A stretch of DNA of 35,113 nt from Bradyrhizobium sp. STM 3809. Lineage in GTDB: Bacteria > Pseudomonadota > Alphaproteobacteria > Rhizobiales > Xanthobacteraceae. Location of the stretch: NCBI RefSeq assembly GCF_000239795.1, contig NZ_CAFJ01000652.1, positions 1 through 35,113 of the forward strand, written 5' to 3'. Position 1 is the first letter of the stretch. The number at the start of each line of letters is the position of its first letter. A program made the position numbers and the translations under genes. Positions 18,463 to 26,454 of the stretch are shown here, piece by piece. The notes under the pieces were generated by a model. That model saw only the letters and a program-made list of their open reading frames with translations. It searched no databases and had not been told where the DNA came from.

Positions 18463-20703
18463 CTAGGCCGCCACCTGTCGCGCGGCGGCCAGGTTCGCCA
18501 GCGCTTCGTCCAGCTTGTCGCGGTCGATCGGCTTGACCAGGAAGCCGTCCATGCCAGCCTCGAAACAGGCGTAGCGGTCCTCGACCAGGGTGTTCGCGGT
18601 CAGGGCCAGGATCGGCGTCCGCCGGCCGGCCTCGGTCGCCTCGAGTGCCCGGATACGCTTGGCGGCGGCGATGCCGTCGAGGCGGGGCATCTGCACATCC
18701 ATCAGGATCAGGTCGTAGGGCGTGCCGGCCGAGCGCGCCGCCAGCCATGAGTCGAGCGCCGCCTCGCCATGCACGGCGATGTCGGCGTGATGGCCGAGCT
18801 TGGTCAGCAGCGAGCGCATCAGCAAAGCGTTGATGTCGTTGTCCTCCGCGACCAGGATCGCGAGACCGTTGCCCGCGCGCGCGGCGATCGGCGGCGCGAT
18901 CATCGGAACGGGCGCATCGATCTCCGGCGCCGCCGCGCCATCGACATCGAAGCCGACGCGCGCGGCGAGCGATGCGGCGCGCAGCGGCTTGACCAGATAG
19001 CCGTGGAACGGCGCCGCCGGCATCAGTTCGTGACGGCTGACAGGCGTGACCAGCACGATGAGCCGCGTCGTATACCGCCGCGCAGCGTCACCCAGGCGTT
19101 GCGCCAGATCGCCTCCGACGGCGTCATCGATCAGCACGGCATGCCAGGTGCGTTCCGGCAGCAGCGCCTCGGCGACCTCGGTCTCGGCGACCAGGCAGGT
19201 CTGCGCGCCCCAGTTCTGCAAACGGCGTTCGATCAGCTCGGCCTGCAGCCCGTGCGGCGCGATCAGCATGATCGACTGGCCGGTGAGATCGGGCCCGCGG
19301 AAACTGTTCTGCTCGCCGCGCTCCAGCGCCGCCGGCAGCGGCACGGAGATCTCGAACGTCGAGCCTGCGCCGAGCTCGCTCTGCAGGCTGATGCGTCCGC
19401 CCATCCGCTTGACGATCCGCTCGGAGATCGCGAGCCCCAGTCCGGTGCCGCCGAAGCTGCGCGCGACGCTGTCGTCGGCCTGCTCGAACTCGCGGAAGAT
19501 CCGCTCCTGCGCGTCCGCCGCAATGCCGATGCCGGTGTCGCGGACCTGAAAACTGATTTCGTTCGGCCAGATGCCGGGCTCGGCGATGACAGCGACGCCG
19601 CCCTTGGCGGTGAACTTGATGGCGTTGCCGGCAAGATTGAGCAACACCTGGCGCAGCCGCGCGGCATCGCCTGTGACGAAGGTCGGCAGCCGCTCGTCCA
19701 TATAGGCCGCGATCTCGAGCTGCTTGGCTTGCGCGCGGGGCGCCAGGAGTTCGGTGATCTCCTCGATCAGCGCAACAAGCGAGAACGGCTGCGCCTCCAG
19801 TGCCAGCTTGCCGGCCTCGATCTTGGAATAGTCGAGCAGCTCGTTGATCAGCGACATCAGCGCCTCGCCGGAGGTGCGGACCGCCCTGGCGTAGGTGGTC
19901 TGCTCCGGCGTGAGCTGCGTCTCCAGCAGCAGCCCGCTCATGCCGAGGATTCCGTTCAGCGGCGTGCGGATCTCGTGGCTGGCCATCGCCAGGAAACGCG
20001 ACTTGGCGCGATTGGCCGCATTGGCCTGGTCGCGCGCATCCGCCAGCGCCCGCTCGGTCTCGGTCCGGTCGGTGACGTCGCGGCCGACACATTGCAGCAC
20101 GGCCGGGTGGCCCGCATCGGAGCGCACCAGCGCCTCGCGCCAGGCGATCCAGCGTGGCCCGATCGCGCTGTCGATGCGCTGGTCGTGGACCCGCGTGCCG
20201 CTCGGCTCCAAGGCGCTGTCGCCCTGCTCGATCAGCGCGAAGGTGAAGCTGCTGCCGACGAGGTTCTCGCGATCGAGTCCCGCCATCTGGCAATAGGCGT
20301 CGTTGACGAACACGATGGTGCCGTTCTGTTCGCGCATGACGATGAGATCGCCCTGCTGCTCGAACAGATTTCGCGCGCGCTGCTCCGCCTCCTGCAGCTC
20401 CCAGTTCCGGTCGGCCAGCACCTCGTTGTGGAGCGCGATCTTGTGCAGCTTCTTATGGACGAAGCGCAGCCGCATGCTGAGCGTGGCGAGGCCGACGCAG
20501 GCCAGCGCGAACAGGAAGCTCGCCCCGATCGCGAAGGCATGCGGATTGTAGCCCGAGTGCTCGGAGATGCTGGCCTTGATGAAGCCGTAGGCGCCGCCGA
20601 AGCCGGCGGAGAAGATCATCAGCGAGCGCAGGATCGTGAACACGAGCTGATGACGGCGCATGAACCGGCGCAGATGCAGCCTGATGCGAAGAACCCGTCC
20701 CAT
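18463..20703 (-). CDS. PAS-domain hybrid sensor histidine kinase with two receiver domains
   Basis: A 746-residue membrane-bound hybrid kinase. Two membrane helices lie in the first 90 residues ([20 protein letters not shown] and [19 protein letters not shown]), then a short coiled segment and a PAS domain (about 115-225). The HisKA domain carries the phospho-acceptor His243 ([15 protein letters not shown]). The HATPase_c domain has [17 protein letters not shown] and [11 protein letters not shown] first receiver-like region (about 490-600) looks degenerate: it has LIDDAVGG but lacks the usual acidic cluster. The second (about 620-740) is canonical, with VAEDNDIN, Asp669 in [11 protein letters not shown], and a conserved Lys. 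ATG 20703 is preferred because GGGGGTGGAC precedes it; longer starts up to 20844 are possible. No response regulator is adjacent and the signal is unknown. Confidence 0.88.
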   Translation of the reverse strand: MGRVLRIRLHLRRFMRRHQLVFTILRSLMIFSAGFGGAYGFIKASISEHSGYNPHAFAIGASFLFALACVGLATLSMRLRFVHKKLHKIALHNEVLADRNWELQEAEQRARNLFEQQGDLIVMREQNGTIVFVNDAYCQMAGLDRENLVGSSFTFALIEQGDSALEPSGTRVHDQRIDSAIGPRWIAWREALVRSDAGHPAVLQCVGRDVTDRTETERALADARDQANAANRAKSRFLAMASHEIRTPLNGILGMSGLLLETQLTPEQTTYARAVRTSGEALMSLINELLDYSKIEAGKLALEAQPFSLVALIEEITELLAPRAQAKQLEIAAYMDERLPTFVTGDAARLRQVLLNLAGNAIKFTAKGGVAVIAEPGIWPNEISFQVRDTGIGIAADAQERIFREFEQADDSVARSFGGTGLGLAISERIVKRMGGRISLQSELGAGSTFEISVPLPAALERGEQNSFRGPDLTGQSIMLIAPHGLQAELIERRLQNWGAQTCLVAETEVAEALLPERTWHAVLIDDAVGGDLAQRLGDAARRYTTRLIVLVTPVSRHELMPAAPFHGYLVKPLRAASLAARVGFDVDGAAAPEIDAPVPMIAPPIAARAGNGLAILVAEDNDINALLMRSLLTKLGHHADIAVHGEAALDSWLAARSAGTPYDLILMDVQMPRLDGIAAAKRIRALEATEAGRRTPILALTANTLVEDRYACFEAGMDGFLVKPIDRDKLDEALANLAAARQVAA

Positions 20704-20823
20704 TGTCCACCCCCGACGATTACGATTCCCGATGTCCTGTCCGGCGCGCATCATGCCGCGCCGGGTCTTGCGGAGACTTTCAACGCTCATGCACGCGCGC
20801 CTGGGCCGTGCCGAGATGGTGAA

Positions 20824-20839
20824 CCGGGCGTTAGCCCGG
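20824..20839 (-). terminator. Hairpin after the small exported-protein gene
   Basis: CCGGGC-GTTA-GCCCGG is a perfect 6-bp stem with a four-base loop directly after the stop of the leftward 163-residue gene. It lacks a T-run, so termination is uncertain. It also makes a very early start of the downstream kinase gene less likely. Confidence 0.4.
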
Positions 20840-20840
20840 C

Positions 20841-21332
20841 TCACAGCACCGGATTGGCCGGCGGGTCGTGTCGGCGGGCGGCCACGATCAACGCGGCCGC
20901 TTCCCGCGCTGTGACGTGGCTGGAGCGGACGTAGATGCGATAGTCGGCAGGTCCGTCCGCCGCATCGTCGCGAATGAGATAGATCAGCGGCGCATCCAGA
21001 TGTGGCTCGGCGGCGATGGCCACGACCTTCGTGGCGGCGGTCAGGCCGCAGCCCTGATCGTCCGTGGCCGGGGTATCGTCGACCACGACGAGATCCGCAG
21101 TCTCAGGGCTCTCGGCCAGCGCGACGCGAACCGTGGCCTGCGCCGGATCATCGGTGAAATCAACGTGCAGATCGGCATGGAACGGCGCAGCCCCGAGCGT
21201 GACGCTGTCGGCGCCGACGGCAATGCAGGGCTGCGGGGAGGGCGCCAACTCTGTTCGGGCAAGGACCGCGGCTGCGATCAGCGGCACGGCCGACACGATG
21301 ACCTTGAAACGCAACATGACACGCACCGACAC
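20841..21332 (-). CDS. Small exported protein of unknown function
   Basis: I do not recognise this 163-residue protein. A positively charged N-terminus and hydrophobic stretch (about 7-25, LRFKVIVSAVPLIAAAVLA) form a likely signal peptide. The mature part has two cysteines (QPCIAVG and QGCGLTA) about 58 residues apart, which could form a disulphide in the periplasm, and alternating hydrophobic strands. It lies 137 bases upstream of the sensor kinase gene on the same strand, so a link to that kinase's signalling is possible but unproven. ATG 21317 is an alternative start. Confidence 0.65.
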   Translation of the reverse strand: MSVRVMLRFKVIVSAVPLIAAAVLARTELAPSPQPCIAVGADSVTLGAAPFHADLHVDFTDDPAQATVRVALAESPETADLVVVDDTPATDDQGCGLTAATKVVAIAAEPHLDAPLIYLIRDDAADGPADYRIYVRSSHVTAREAAALIVAARRHDPPANPVL

Positions 21333-21689
21333 GACAGGCCTGATGACGGAAACGCGGGCCTTATGGTTGTCGGAGCGTAAAGAAAAGTCGTTACCAGAGT
21401 GTTGAGGCGGAGCTGTCGCATATGGCCTATCCCGGTTTTTCGCGAGACTGTCTCCACATCGTCATGCCCTGGTTCCGTCCCGGGCATCCACGTCGCTCTC
21501 TGCATGCCGGACGACGTGGATGGCCGCGACATGACCGGCCTTCACGACGCGGAAGACGTCGAGTGCAAACTCCGGTCGTCAACTTCGATAGCTCCGTACG
21601 TTGTAGGAGACGATTGGGGATCGCGGTTGTTCGCAGCCTCGCGAATCGTGAGGAACACTTGCGTCGGATCGTCCATCGCACAAGTCATG
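21333..21689. other. Intergenic region without a gene
   Basis: About 357 bases between comM and the small exported-protein gene. It contains the palindromic repeat at 21461-21535 and presumably the promoter of the exported-protein gene. No protein or RNA gene could be supported. Confidence 0.5.
21461..21535. repeat. Palindromic intergenic repeat (degenerate)
   Basis: Outer arms GTCATG (21461-21466) / CATGAC (21530-21535) and inner arms CATCCACGTCG (21485-21495) / CGACGTGGATG (21512-21522) form an interrupted palindrome. It matches the plan of the element at 31466-31552, with more decay in the GC-rich hairpins. Confidence 0.7.
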
Positions 21690-23228
21690 TCACGCCGCAT
21701 GCCGGTTATCTTCTGCAAGCGCGCGATATGACAGCGCCTCCGCCAGATGCAGCCGGCCGATCGTGTCGGCATGGTCGAGATCGGCCAGCGTGCGCGCGAC
21801 GCGCAGCACGCGGTGATAGCCGCGGGCCGACAGCCGCATCGTCTCGGCGGCTTCGCGCAGCAGCTTCTGCCCGGGCGCATCGAGTTTTGCGATGTCGTCG
21901 AGTATGGCGGCCGGCGCCTCGGCGTTGGTCCTGATGTGCGGCAGGCCGGCCTTGGCGTAGCGCGCGCGCTGCAGGTCGCGCGCGGCGGCGACGCGGGCGG
22001 CGACCTCGGCGGAGCCTTCCTTCGCGGGCGGCAGGATCAGATCGGCGGCGGTGACGGCGGGCACCTCGATGCGCAGATCGATGCGGTCCATCAGCGGGCC
22101 GGAGATCCGGGTCTGATAGTCCGACGTGCAGCGGTCGATGCGGCCGCGCTTGCAGGCGTAGCCGGGCTCGAAGGCGTTGCCGCAGCGGCACGGGTTCATC
22201 GCCGCGACCAGCATGAAGCGGGCAGGGTAGGTGACGCGATGGTTGGCGCGCGAGATCGAGACCTCGCCATTCTCCAGCGGCTGGCGCAGTGAATCGAGCA
22301 CGCGCGGATCGAACTCCGGCAGCTCGTCGAGGAACAGCACGCCGTGATGCGCGAGCGAGATCTCGCCCGGCTTGGCGCGCAGGCCGCCGCCGGTCAGCGC
22401 CGCCATGCTGGCGGAATGGTGCGGGCTGCGGAACGGCCGCCGGTTGGTCAGGGCGCCGCCCTCGATCTCGCCGGCGACGGAGGCGATCATCGAGACCTCC
22501 AGCAGCTCCGCCGGCGACAGCGGCGGCAGGATCGACGGCAGCCGCGCCGCCAGCATCGATTTGCCGGCGCCTGGCGAGCCGATCATCAGCAGATGATGGC
22601 CTCCGGCGGCGGCGATCTCCAGGGCGCGCTTGCCGCTCTCCTGGCCCTTGATGTCGCGCAGGTCGAGCAGGCTGGCGGGCGCCTCCTGGATCTTCGGCTG
22701 CGGCCGCGACAGCACCTGCGTGCCCTTGAAGTGATTGGCGATCTGGATCAGCGACGTCGCCGCGATGATCTGCAGGTCGGGGCTGGCCCACGCCGCCTCC
22801 GCGCCGCAGGCGGCCGGGCAGATCAGCCCGTCCTCGCGCGCATTGGCGCCGATCGCCGCCGGCAGCACGCCGGCCACGGGCGCGATCGAGCCGTCGAGGC
22901 CGAGCTCGCCGAGCACGGTGAAGCCGCTCAGCGCATCCGGCGGGATCGCGCCGATCGCCGCCATCAGTCCGAGCGCGATCGGCAGATCATAATGGCTGCC
23001 TTCCTTGGGCACGTCGGCCGGCGCCAGATTGACGGTGATGCGCCGCGCCGGCAGCGCCAGCCCCGAGGCGATCAGCGCCGAGCGCACCCGCTCGCGCGCC
23101 TCCGACACCGCCTTGTCCGGGAGGCCAACGATCGCGAACGCCGGCAGTCCCGGTGCGACCTGGACCTGCACGTCGACCGCGCGAGCCTCGATCCCCTCGA
23201 ACGCGACGGTGGAAACGCGCTGAACCAT
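21690..23228 (-). CDS. comM: ComM/YifB-family AAA+ ATPase
   Basis: Magnesium-chelatase-like AAA+ protein. ComM acts as a hexameric branch-migration helicase in natural transformation in other bacteria. The 512-residue protein has an N-terminal Lon-protease-like fold (about 1-170, MVQRVSTVAFEGIEARAV, then NLAPADVPKEGSHYDLPIALG), Walker A GSPGAGKS at 217-224, and Walker B GVLFLDELPEF. A cysteine-bearing insert (PCRCGN, YACKRGRIDRC) and a C-terminal Mg-chelatase domain follow. ATG 23228 is supported by GGGAGGGG upstream. A LexA box lies 51 bases upstream, so SOS control is likely. A broken second copy of its 5' end lies at about 25.1 kb. Confidence 0.96.
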   Translation of the reverse strand: MVQRVSTVAFEGIEARAVDVQVQVAPGLPAFAIVGLPDKAVSEARERVRSALIASGLALPARRITVNLAPADVPKEGSHYDLPIALGLMAAIGAIPPDALSGFTVLGELGLDGSIAPVAGVLPAAIGANAREDGLICPAACGAEAAWASPDLQIIAATSLIQIANHFKGTQVLSRPQPKIQEAPASLLDLRDIKGQESGKRALEIAAAGGHHLLMIGSPGAGKSMLAARLPSILPPLSPAELLEVSMIASVAGEIEGGALTNRRPFRSPHHSASMAALTGGGLRAKPGEISLAHHGVLFLDELPEFDPRVLDSLRQPLENGEVSISRANHRVTYPARFMLVAAMNPCRCGNAFEPGYACKRGRIDRCTSDYQTRISGPLMDRIDLRIEVPAVTAADLILPPAKEGSAEVAARVAAARDLQRARYAKAGLPHIRTNAEAPAAILDDIAKLDAPGQKLLREAAETMRLSARGYHRVLRVARTLADLDHADTIGRLHLAEALSYRALAEDNRHAA

Positions 23229-23295
23229 GGGTGCCCCTCCCGGCAAAGGAGGCTAGCGGAAGCAGGGCACTCGCGCAAGAACAATACAGGAACAT
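23131..23295. repeat. Direct repeat copy A (comM 5' end and upstream region)
   Basis: This segment covers the first 33 codons of intact comM, its ribosome binding site and a LexA box. It matches 25055-25216 in the same orientation. The coding parts differ at about six positions plus a 2-bp gap over 98 bases; the upstream parts are less alike but share GGAGGCTAGCGGAAGC and the LexA box. The 1.76 kb between the copies looks accessory. Confidence 0.85.
23279..23293 (-). promoter_or_regulatory. LexA (SOS) box upstream of comM
   Basis: GAACAATACAGGAAC on the plus strand reads GTTC-N7-GTTC on the minus strand, an exact match to the alphaproteobacterial LexA operator consensus. Its edge is 50 bases before the comM ATG, a distance suited to promoter occlusion. 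The same site recurs in copy B at 25200-25214 with one changed spacer base. Confidence 0.8.
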
Positions 23296-23486
23296 GAACG
23301 TCGCGCCGGTCTTGCTGCGGTAGATCTGGGGCCGATCGAGGGGACAACGACGAGCACTCAGTCCGAGATTGATTAGCAAGCCGAGCCGCCAATCAGGGGC
23401 CCCTTCCGCAGGCAAGGAGGCGTAGCAAATCAAGGCGGCGACGTGATCACCGCCGAGGGCGCGACCAATGAGATGCGGGCTCAATG

Positions 23487-24052
23487 CTATCTGGCGAAAC
23501 GATCAACGAGCGGCACTATCAGCACAACCGCTGCAGCCCCCACAGCCAAGACCCCCCAGGCGAACCAAAATACCCCGGACGTCACGCGTCGGAGGACCGG
23601 GTGCTTTAATTCTCTTATTCGGTCCTCTGCTAGAGCATAGTGCGAAGGCCACATCTCCACGAAGCGCTGGTAATGCGCCAGTGTGTCCTTGGAACGCACG
23701 GCGCCCCATGCGGCCTGCCATGGGATTTTAGCACGCATTGAGGCCCACTTATTGGGTCACAGGCCGCACCAAGCTGCCTTCGCAGAAGGGTCTCCATATC
23801 GGGCTGATAAATACCGCACGTGGGGCAGAAAACAGGATCAATCGCCTGATCGAGCACACGGGCCAGATTGCTGCGGGCACGTTCTGCCGCAGCCTGCGCG
23901 GCGCTCGCGTCCGTCAAGAAAAATGGACTATGACCACCCCCCGACGCGGCACGCGTCAGATTGTACGCATATTCGCGAGAGCAGCCGACACACCGCACGC
24001 GGCGGCAAACCGAGCCGGACACGGTGGCGGTGTGTGTTCTGTAAAAATACAC
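23487..24052 (-). pseudogene. Frameshifted zinc-ribbon / C-terminal membrane-helix protein
   Basis: Two overlapping reading frames look like one gene split by a one-base deletion. Reading from GTG 24052, the first part has VCRRVRCVGCSREYAY and, near residue 78, FCPTCGIYQPDM: two CxxC-type pairs typical of a zinc ribbon. It runs to GAACDP near 23754. Restoring one base there continues in the other frame as NKWASMRAKIPWQAAWGAVRS, then a helical segment, and ends in a membrane helix (VFWFAWGVLAVGAAAVVLIV). The corrected product would have 188 residues. Function is unknown. The break could be a true mutation, a sequencing error, or less likely programmed frameshifting. It lies between the comM 5' repeats. 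Confidence 0.6.
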
Positions 24053-24269
24053 GGCGGCACCCTCGCTCACCAAATGGTAGCACAACTCTTGCGGGGCCGC
24101 TGCGAGACATTACAGCCAGAAGTCCTACTCGCGGGCTGAGCTGTAAGAACCTCGGTGGTCGGCGGGATAACCAAAAAGGGGCCCGGGGTGGACGAAAGGG
24201 GACCCATTTCGCTTGCCGGACCGCACAAGCCACCCTGATGGGCCGTGCGATCCAGCGGGCACTAGGCCG

Positions 24270-24569
24270 CTACGGGCACTCGGGCAGCGACAGGAGGTTG
24301 TTCGGCTCCTCGCCGTCGGCCACCGTTTTCAGGTACTTATGGCCATAGCGGCTCTTCGCAACAATGACCCACACGGGGTCGCCGTACGGCGGCTTCACCC
24401 AGAATTGCCACTCTTCGCTTTCGATGAGAGCTATGGCCGTTTCTTGGGTGATCTTCCACGGGCGGTCTTCGTAGCCGCCAACGTGCGTGATGCGCTCATG
24501 AGGATTAAAGCGGTCACTTTTGTTGATGCACTTGATCTCACAAGTCTTCGTTTTCGCGATGGTAGCCAT
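24270..24569 (-). CDS. DUF3892 family protein
   Basis: A 99-residue small soluble protein with the family-type sequences CINKSDRFNPHERITHVGG (14-32), PWKITQETAIALIE, and a C-terminal VIVAKSRYGHKYLKTVADG followed by PNNLLSLPEC. The family is scattered in bacteria and often sits in variable regions; no function is known to me. ATG 24569 has AAGGAG nine bases upstream. It is the best-preserved gene in the segment bounded by the comM 5' repeats, and its base composition is visibly less GC-rich than the flanking core genes. Confidence 0.8.
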   Translation of the reverse strand: MATIAKTKTCEIKCINKSDRFNPHERITHVGGYEDRPWKITQETAIALIESEEWQFWVKPPYGDPVWVIVAKSRYGHKYLKTVADGEEPNNLLSLPECP

Positions 24570-24642
24570 CGAGAACAGCTCCTTCTAAGAGGAGACAGGC
24601 TTGACCGTCGCTAGAAACTCCGATTCTATGGAGCCGTTGACA

Positions 24643-24966
24643 CTAGCCGACGCCCCGCTTGCCCGTCTCATGGGTTAAGTAGCGGGCCAGAGACTTCAGA
24701 AGCCGTTGGGCCTGCCAGGGCTTGGCGGCTTCGTCTGTTTCTAGTCGGACGGAGTCTGGAGCGACTCCGCTTCTCCCGTCAAGGACTAGTGCGCCGAAAT
24801 CCGGGAAACACCAAATATGGGGGAAAACCCGGAATAATATCGGCGCATGGGCGTCTAAGTGTCTGTTTTCGTTGATGAACTCGCCTTTGAGCGCGGCCGT
24901 TCTACTGATCCAATCCGTGCTATCCACACGCTGCCGCAGTATTTTTTGGCTTTTCAGAGCCCTCAA
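24643..24966 (-). CDS. Uncertain small ORF in the accessory segment
   Basis: A 107-residue open frame with a TTG start and no clear ribosome binding site. The sequence is mixed and plausible as a protein (FPDFGALVLDGRSGVAPDSV, then a helical, basic end) but I recognise no family. It may be a real small gene, the 3' part of a decayed gene, or chance. It is read in the same direction as the DUF3892 gene, 73 bases upstream of it. Confidence 0.3.
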   Translation of the reverse strand: MRALKSQKILRQRVDSTDWISRTAALKGEFINENRHLDAHAPILFRVFPHIWCFPDFGALVLDGRSGVAPDSVRLETDEAAKPWQAQRLLKSLARYLTHETGKRGVG

Positions 24967-25054
24967 CGTCGGCTTCGAGGGACACGTTTCGTTCTCGCGC
25001 GCAGTCCTATATTGCAGAACCGATTCGGCCTCGAATTGTCATTGACAATCGGCA

Positions 25055-25150
25055 ATAGCAAACGCCGGCAGTCCCGGCGCGACCTGGACCTGCGTCGACC
25101 GCGCGGGCCTCGATTCCCTCGAACGCGACGGTGGAAACGCGCTGGACCAT
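25055..25150 (-). pseudogene. comM 5' fragment, frameshifted (direct repeat copy B)
   Basis: The first codons match comM exactly (MVQRVSTVAFEGIEARAVD). Then a 2-bp deletion near 25092 shifts the frame, and homology ends at about codon 32, leaving no ATPase domain. The ATG, a GGAGG-type ribosome binding site and a LexA box are intact, so the fragment may still be transcribed under SOS control. Together with its upstream region (to 25216) it repeats 23131-23295 in direct orientation. Confidence 0.8.
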
Positions 25151-25199
25151 GGGTGCCCCTCCCGAGCAGGAGGCTAGCGGAAGCGGTCGAGGTTCGCAA

Positions 25200-25214
25200 G
25201 AACAATACGGGAAC
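25200..25214 (-). promoter_or_regulatory. Second LexA (SOS) box
   Basis: GAACAATACGGGAAC, i.e. GTTC-N7-GTTC on the minus strand, an exact consensus match conserved in the duplicated comM leader. It would drive leftward transcription into the comM fragment and possibly on into the accessory genes, which are read in the same direction. Confidence 0.7.
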
Positions 25215-25333
25215 ATCGATCTGCGCACCGAGACGTTCCATTAACGACAGCCCCGGGCACCGCTATTCCCAGCAATGAGCTTAACGCCCCTTTAGCCCGG
25301 CCTTCGCATTCTTTCGCAAATTGAGGATCGAGC

Positions 25334-25355
25334 CGCCCGTCACGGTTGACGGGCG
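25334..25355 (+). promoter_or_regulatory. Strong hairpin upstream of the DUF2336 gene
   Basis: CGCCCGTCA (25334-25342), a four-base loop, then TGACGGGCG (25347-25355): a perfect 9-bp stem that ends 20 bases before the ATG of the downstream gene. No T-run follows on either strand. It could affect translation initiation or serve as an operator; the role is inferred only from position. Confidence 0.45.
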
Positions 25356-25375
25356 CGGCCAATGAGAGACCTGAG

Positions 25376-26443
25376 ATGCCCCCAGCCCCGGCAGCTGCCG
25401 CCGCCAAGCTTCAATCGGGAGAGGCGCGGACCGTGTCCGAGCTCGCCACCGAGGTGTTGCGCCGGACCACCGCGCTCTTCCTGGCCGGACCGCGTCCGAC
25501 GCCCGACGCGCAGCTCGATCTCTATGACCAGATGTTCGCCCGGCTGATGCCGCAGGTGGCGACCGAGGTGTTGGCGGAGCTGAGCGCGGCGCTCGCCGGC
25601 GTCGAGCGCGCGCCCTATGCGACGGTGCGGCTGCTCGCGGTTCATCCGGAGCTGCGCGTCGCCGGGCCGGTGCTGGCCAAGGCGGCGGTGCTGACCGAGC
25701 GCGACCTTGCCGAGTTCATCCGCGCCTCGAGCCCGGCGCATCTGGTGGCGATCGCCAGCCGCAGGGGCGTCGGCGAAGCGCTGACCGCGCAGTTGATCGC
25801 GCGCGGCTTCCCGCCGGTGCGCATGGCGCTGGCGCAGAACCTCACCGCAAAACTGTCCGAGGACAGCTATCGTAGCCTGTTCAAGGTCGCCGAGCGCGAC
25901 GATGATCTCGCCGAAAAGCTGGCGCTGCGCACCGATCTGCCGGCCAAGCTGTCGCGCGCCTTCGTCGCCGCCGCCAGCGAGAGCGCCCGCGCCCGCTTCA
26001 TCAAGGCGGCGCCGCCGGCGACCCGCGCCACCCTGCAGGCGGCGCCGACGCGCTCGGCCGGCGCGGCGATGCGGGCGATGTGGGACTACGAGCCGGTCAA
26101 GGCCGAGGTCGCGGCGCTGAACCGCACCGGCAAGCTCGGCGATTCCGCCGTTAACCGCTTCTGCGTGACCGGCGATTTCCCCGCTGTCATCGCGGCGCTG
26201 GCGCTGCTCTGCGTGATCCCGATCGAGACGGTGGAATCGCTGCTGGAGGAGAGCCGGATGACCGATCTGCTGCTGGCCTGCAAGGCGGCGCGGCTGAGCT
26301 GGGCGACCACCGGCATGATCCTGAAGGCGCGGCCGGGCTGCGACATGATCGCGGCCGAGGATTTCGAGGAGGCGCGCAAGCGCTTCGAGAAGCTCGTGCT
26401 GTCGGAAGCGCAGTGGAAGGTTCGCGGCCTGCAGGCGAGCTGA
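25376..26443 (+). CDS. DUF2336 family protein
   Basis: A 355-residue alanine- and leucine-rich, helical-repeat protein of the DUF2336 type found in alphaproteobacteria. A low-complexity N-terminus (MPPAPAAAAAK) precedes repeated helical pairs such as LAVHPELRVAGPVLAKAA and SSPAHLVAIASRRGVGEAL, which resemble HEAT-like repeats. The C-terminal part has FCVTGDFPAVIAALALL and AEDFEEARKRFEKLVL. No catalytic motif is visible; such repeats usually bind proteins. ATG 25376 is preferred over TTG 25346, which would lie inside the hairpin. It converges on lolA with 11 bases between the stops. Confidence 0.82.
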   Translation: MPPAPAAAAAKLQSGEARTVSELATEVLRRTTALFLAGPRPTPDAQLDLYDQMFARLMPQVATEVLAELSAALAGVERAPYATVRLLAVHPELRVAGPVLAKAAVLTERDLAEFIRASSPAHLVAIASRRGVGEALTAQLIARGFPPVRMALAQNLTAKLSEDSYRSLFKVAERDDDLAEKLALRTDLPAKLSRAFVAAASESARARFIKAAPPATRATLQAAPTRSAGAAMRAMWDYEPVKAEVAALNRTGKLGDSAVNRFCVTGDFPAVIAALALLCVIPIETVESLLEESRMTDLLLACKAARLSWATTGMILKARPGCDMIAAEDFEEARKRFEKLVLSEAQWKVRGLQAS

Positions 26444-26454
26444 AGCGCTTCGCC

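Larger units (their letters stand above)
25055..25216. repeat. Direct repeat copy B
   Basis: Second copy of the comM 5' coding end plus upstream region, ending just past the LexA box. Relative to copy A it lacks 2 bp in the coding part and 1 bp before the GGAGGCTAGCGG block. Both repeats stop being similar at corresponding points, giving defined junctions for the accessory segment. Confidence 0.85.

Noticed and set aside
18769..20934. 721-codon plus-strand frame opposite the sensor kinase
   Set aside because: Low-complexity Arg/Ala/Gln/Leu translation typical of an antisense frame; the opposite strand has all histidine kinase motifs.
22987..23484. Minus-strand 165-codon frame upstream of and overlapping the comM start
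   Set aside because: Its 3' half is comM in another frame and its 5' half is leader DNA; nothing recognisable.
23754..23760. Programmed ribosomal frameshifting as the explanation for the split zinc-ribbon gene
   Set aside because: No slippery heptamer or strong downstream pseudoknot is evident at the junction; a plain one-base deletion is simpler.
23683..24348. Plus-strand frame of 221 codons in the accessory segment
   Set aside because: No ribosome binding site or family character, and it opposes the better supported zinc-ribbon gene and part of the DUF3892 gene.
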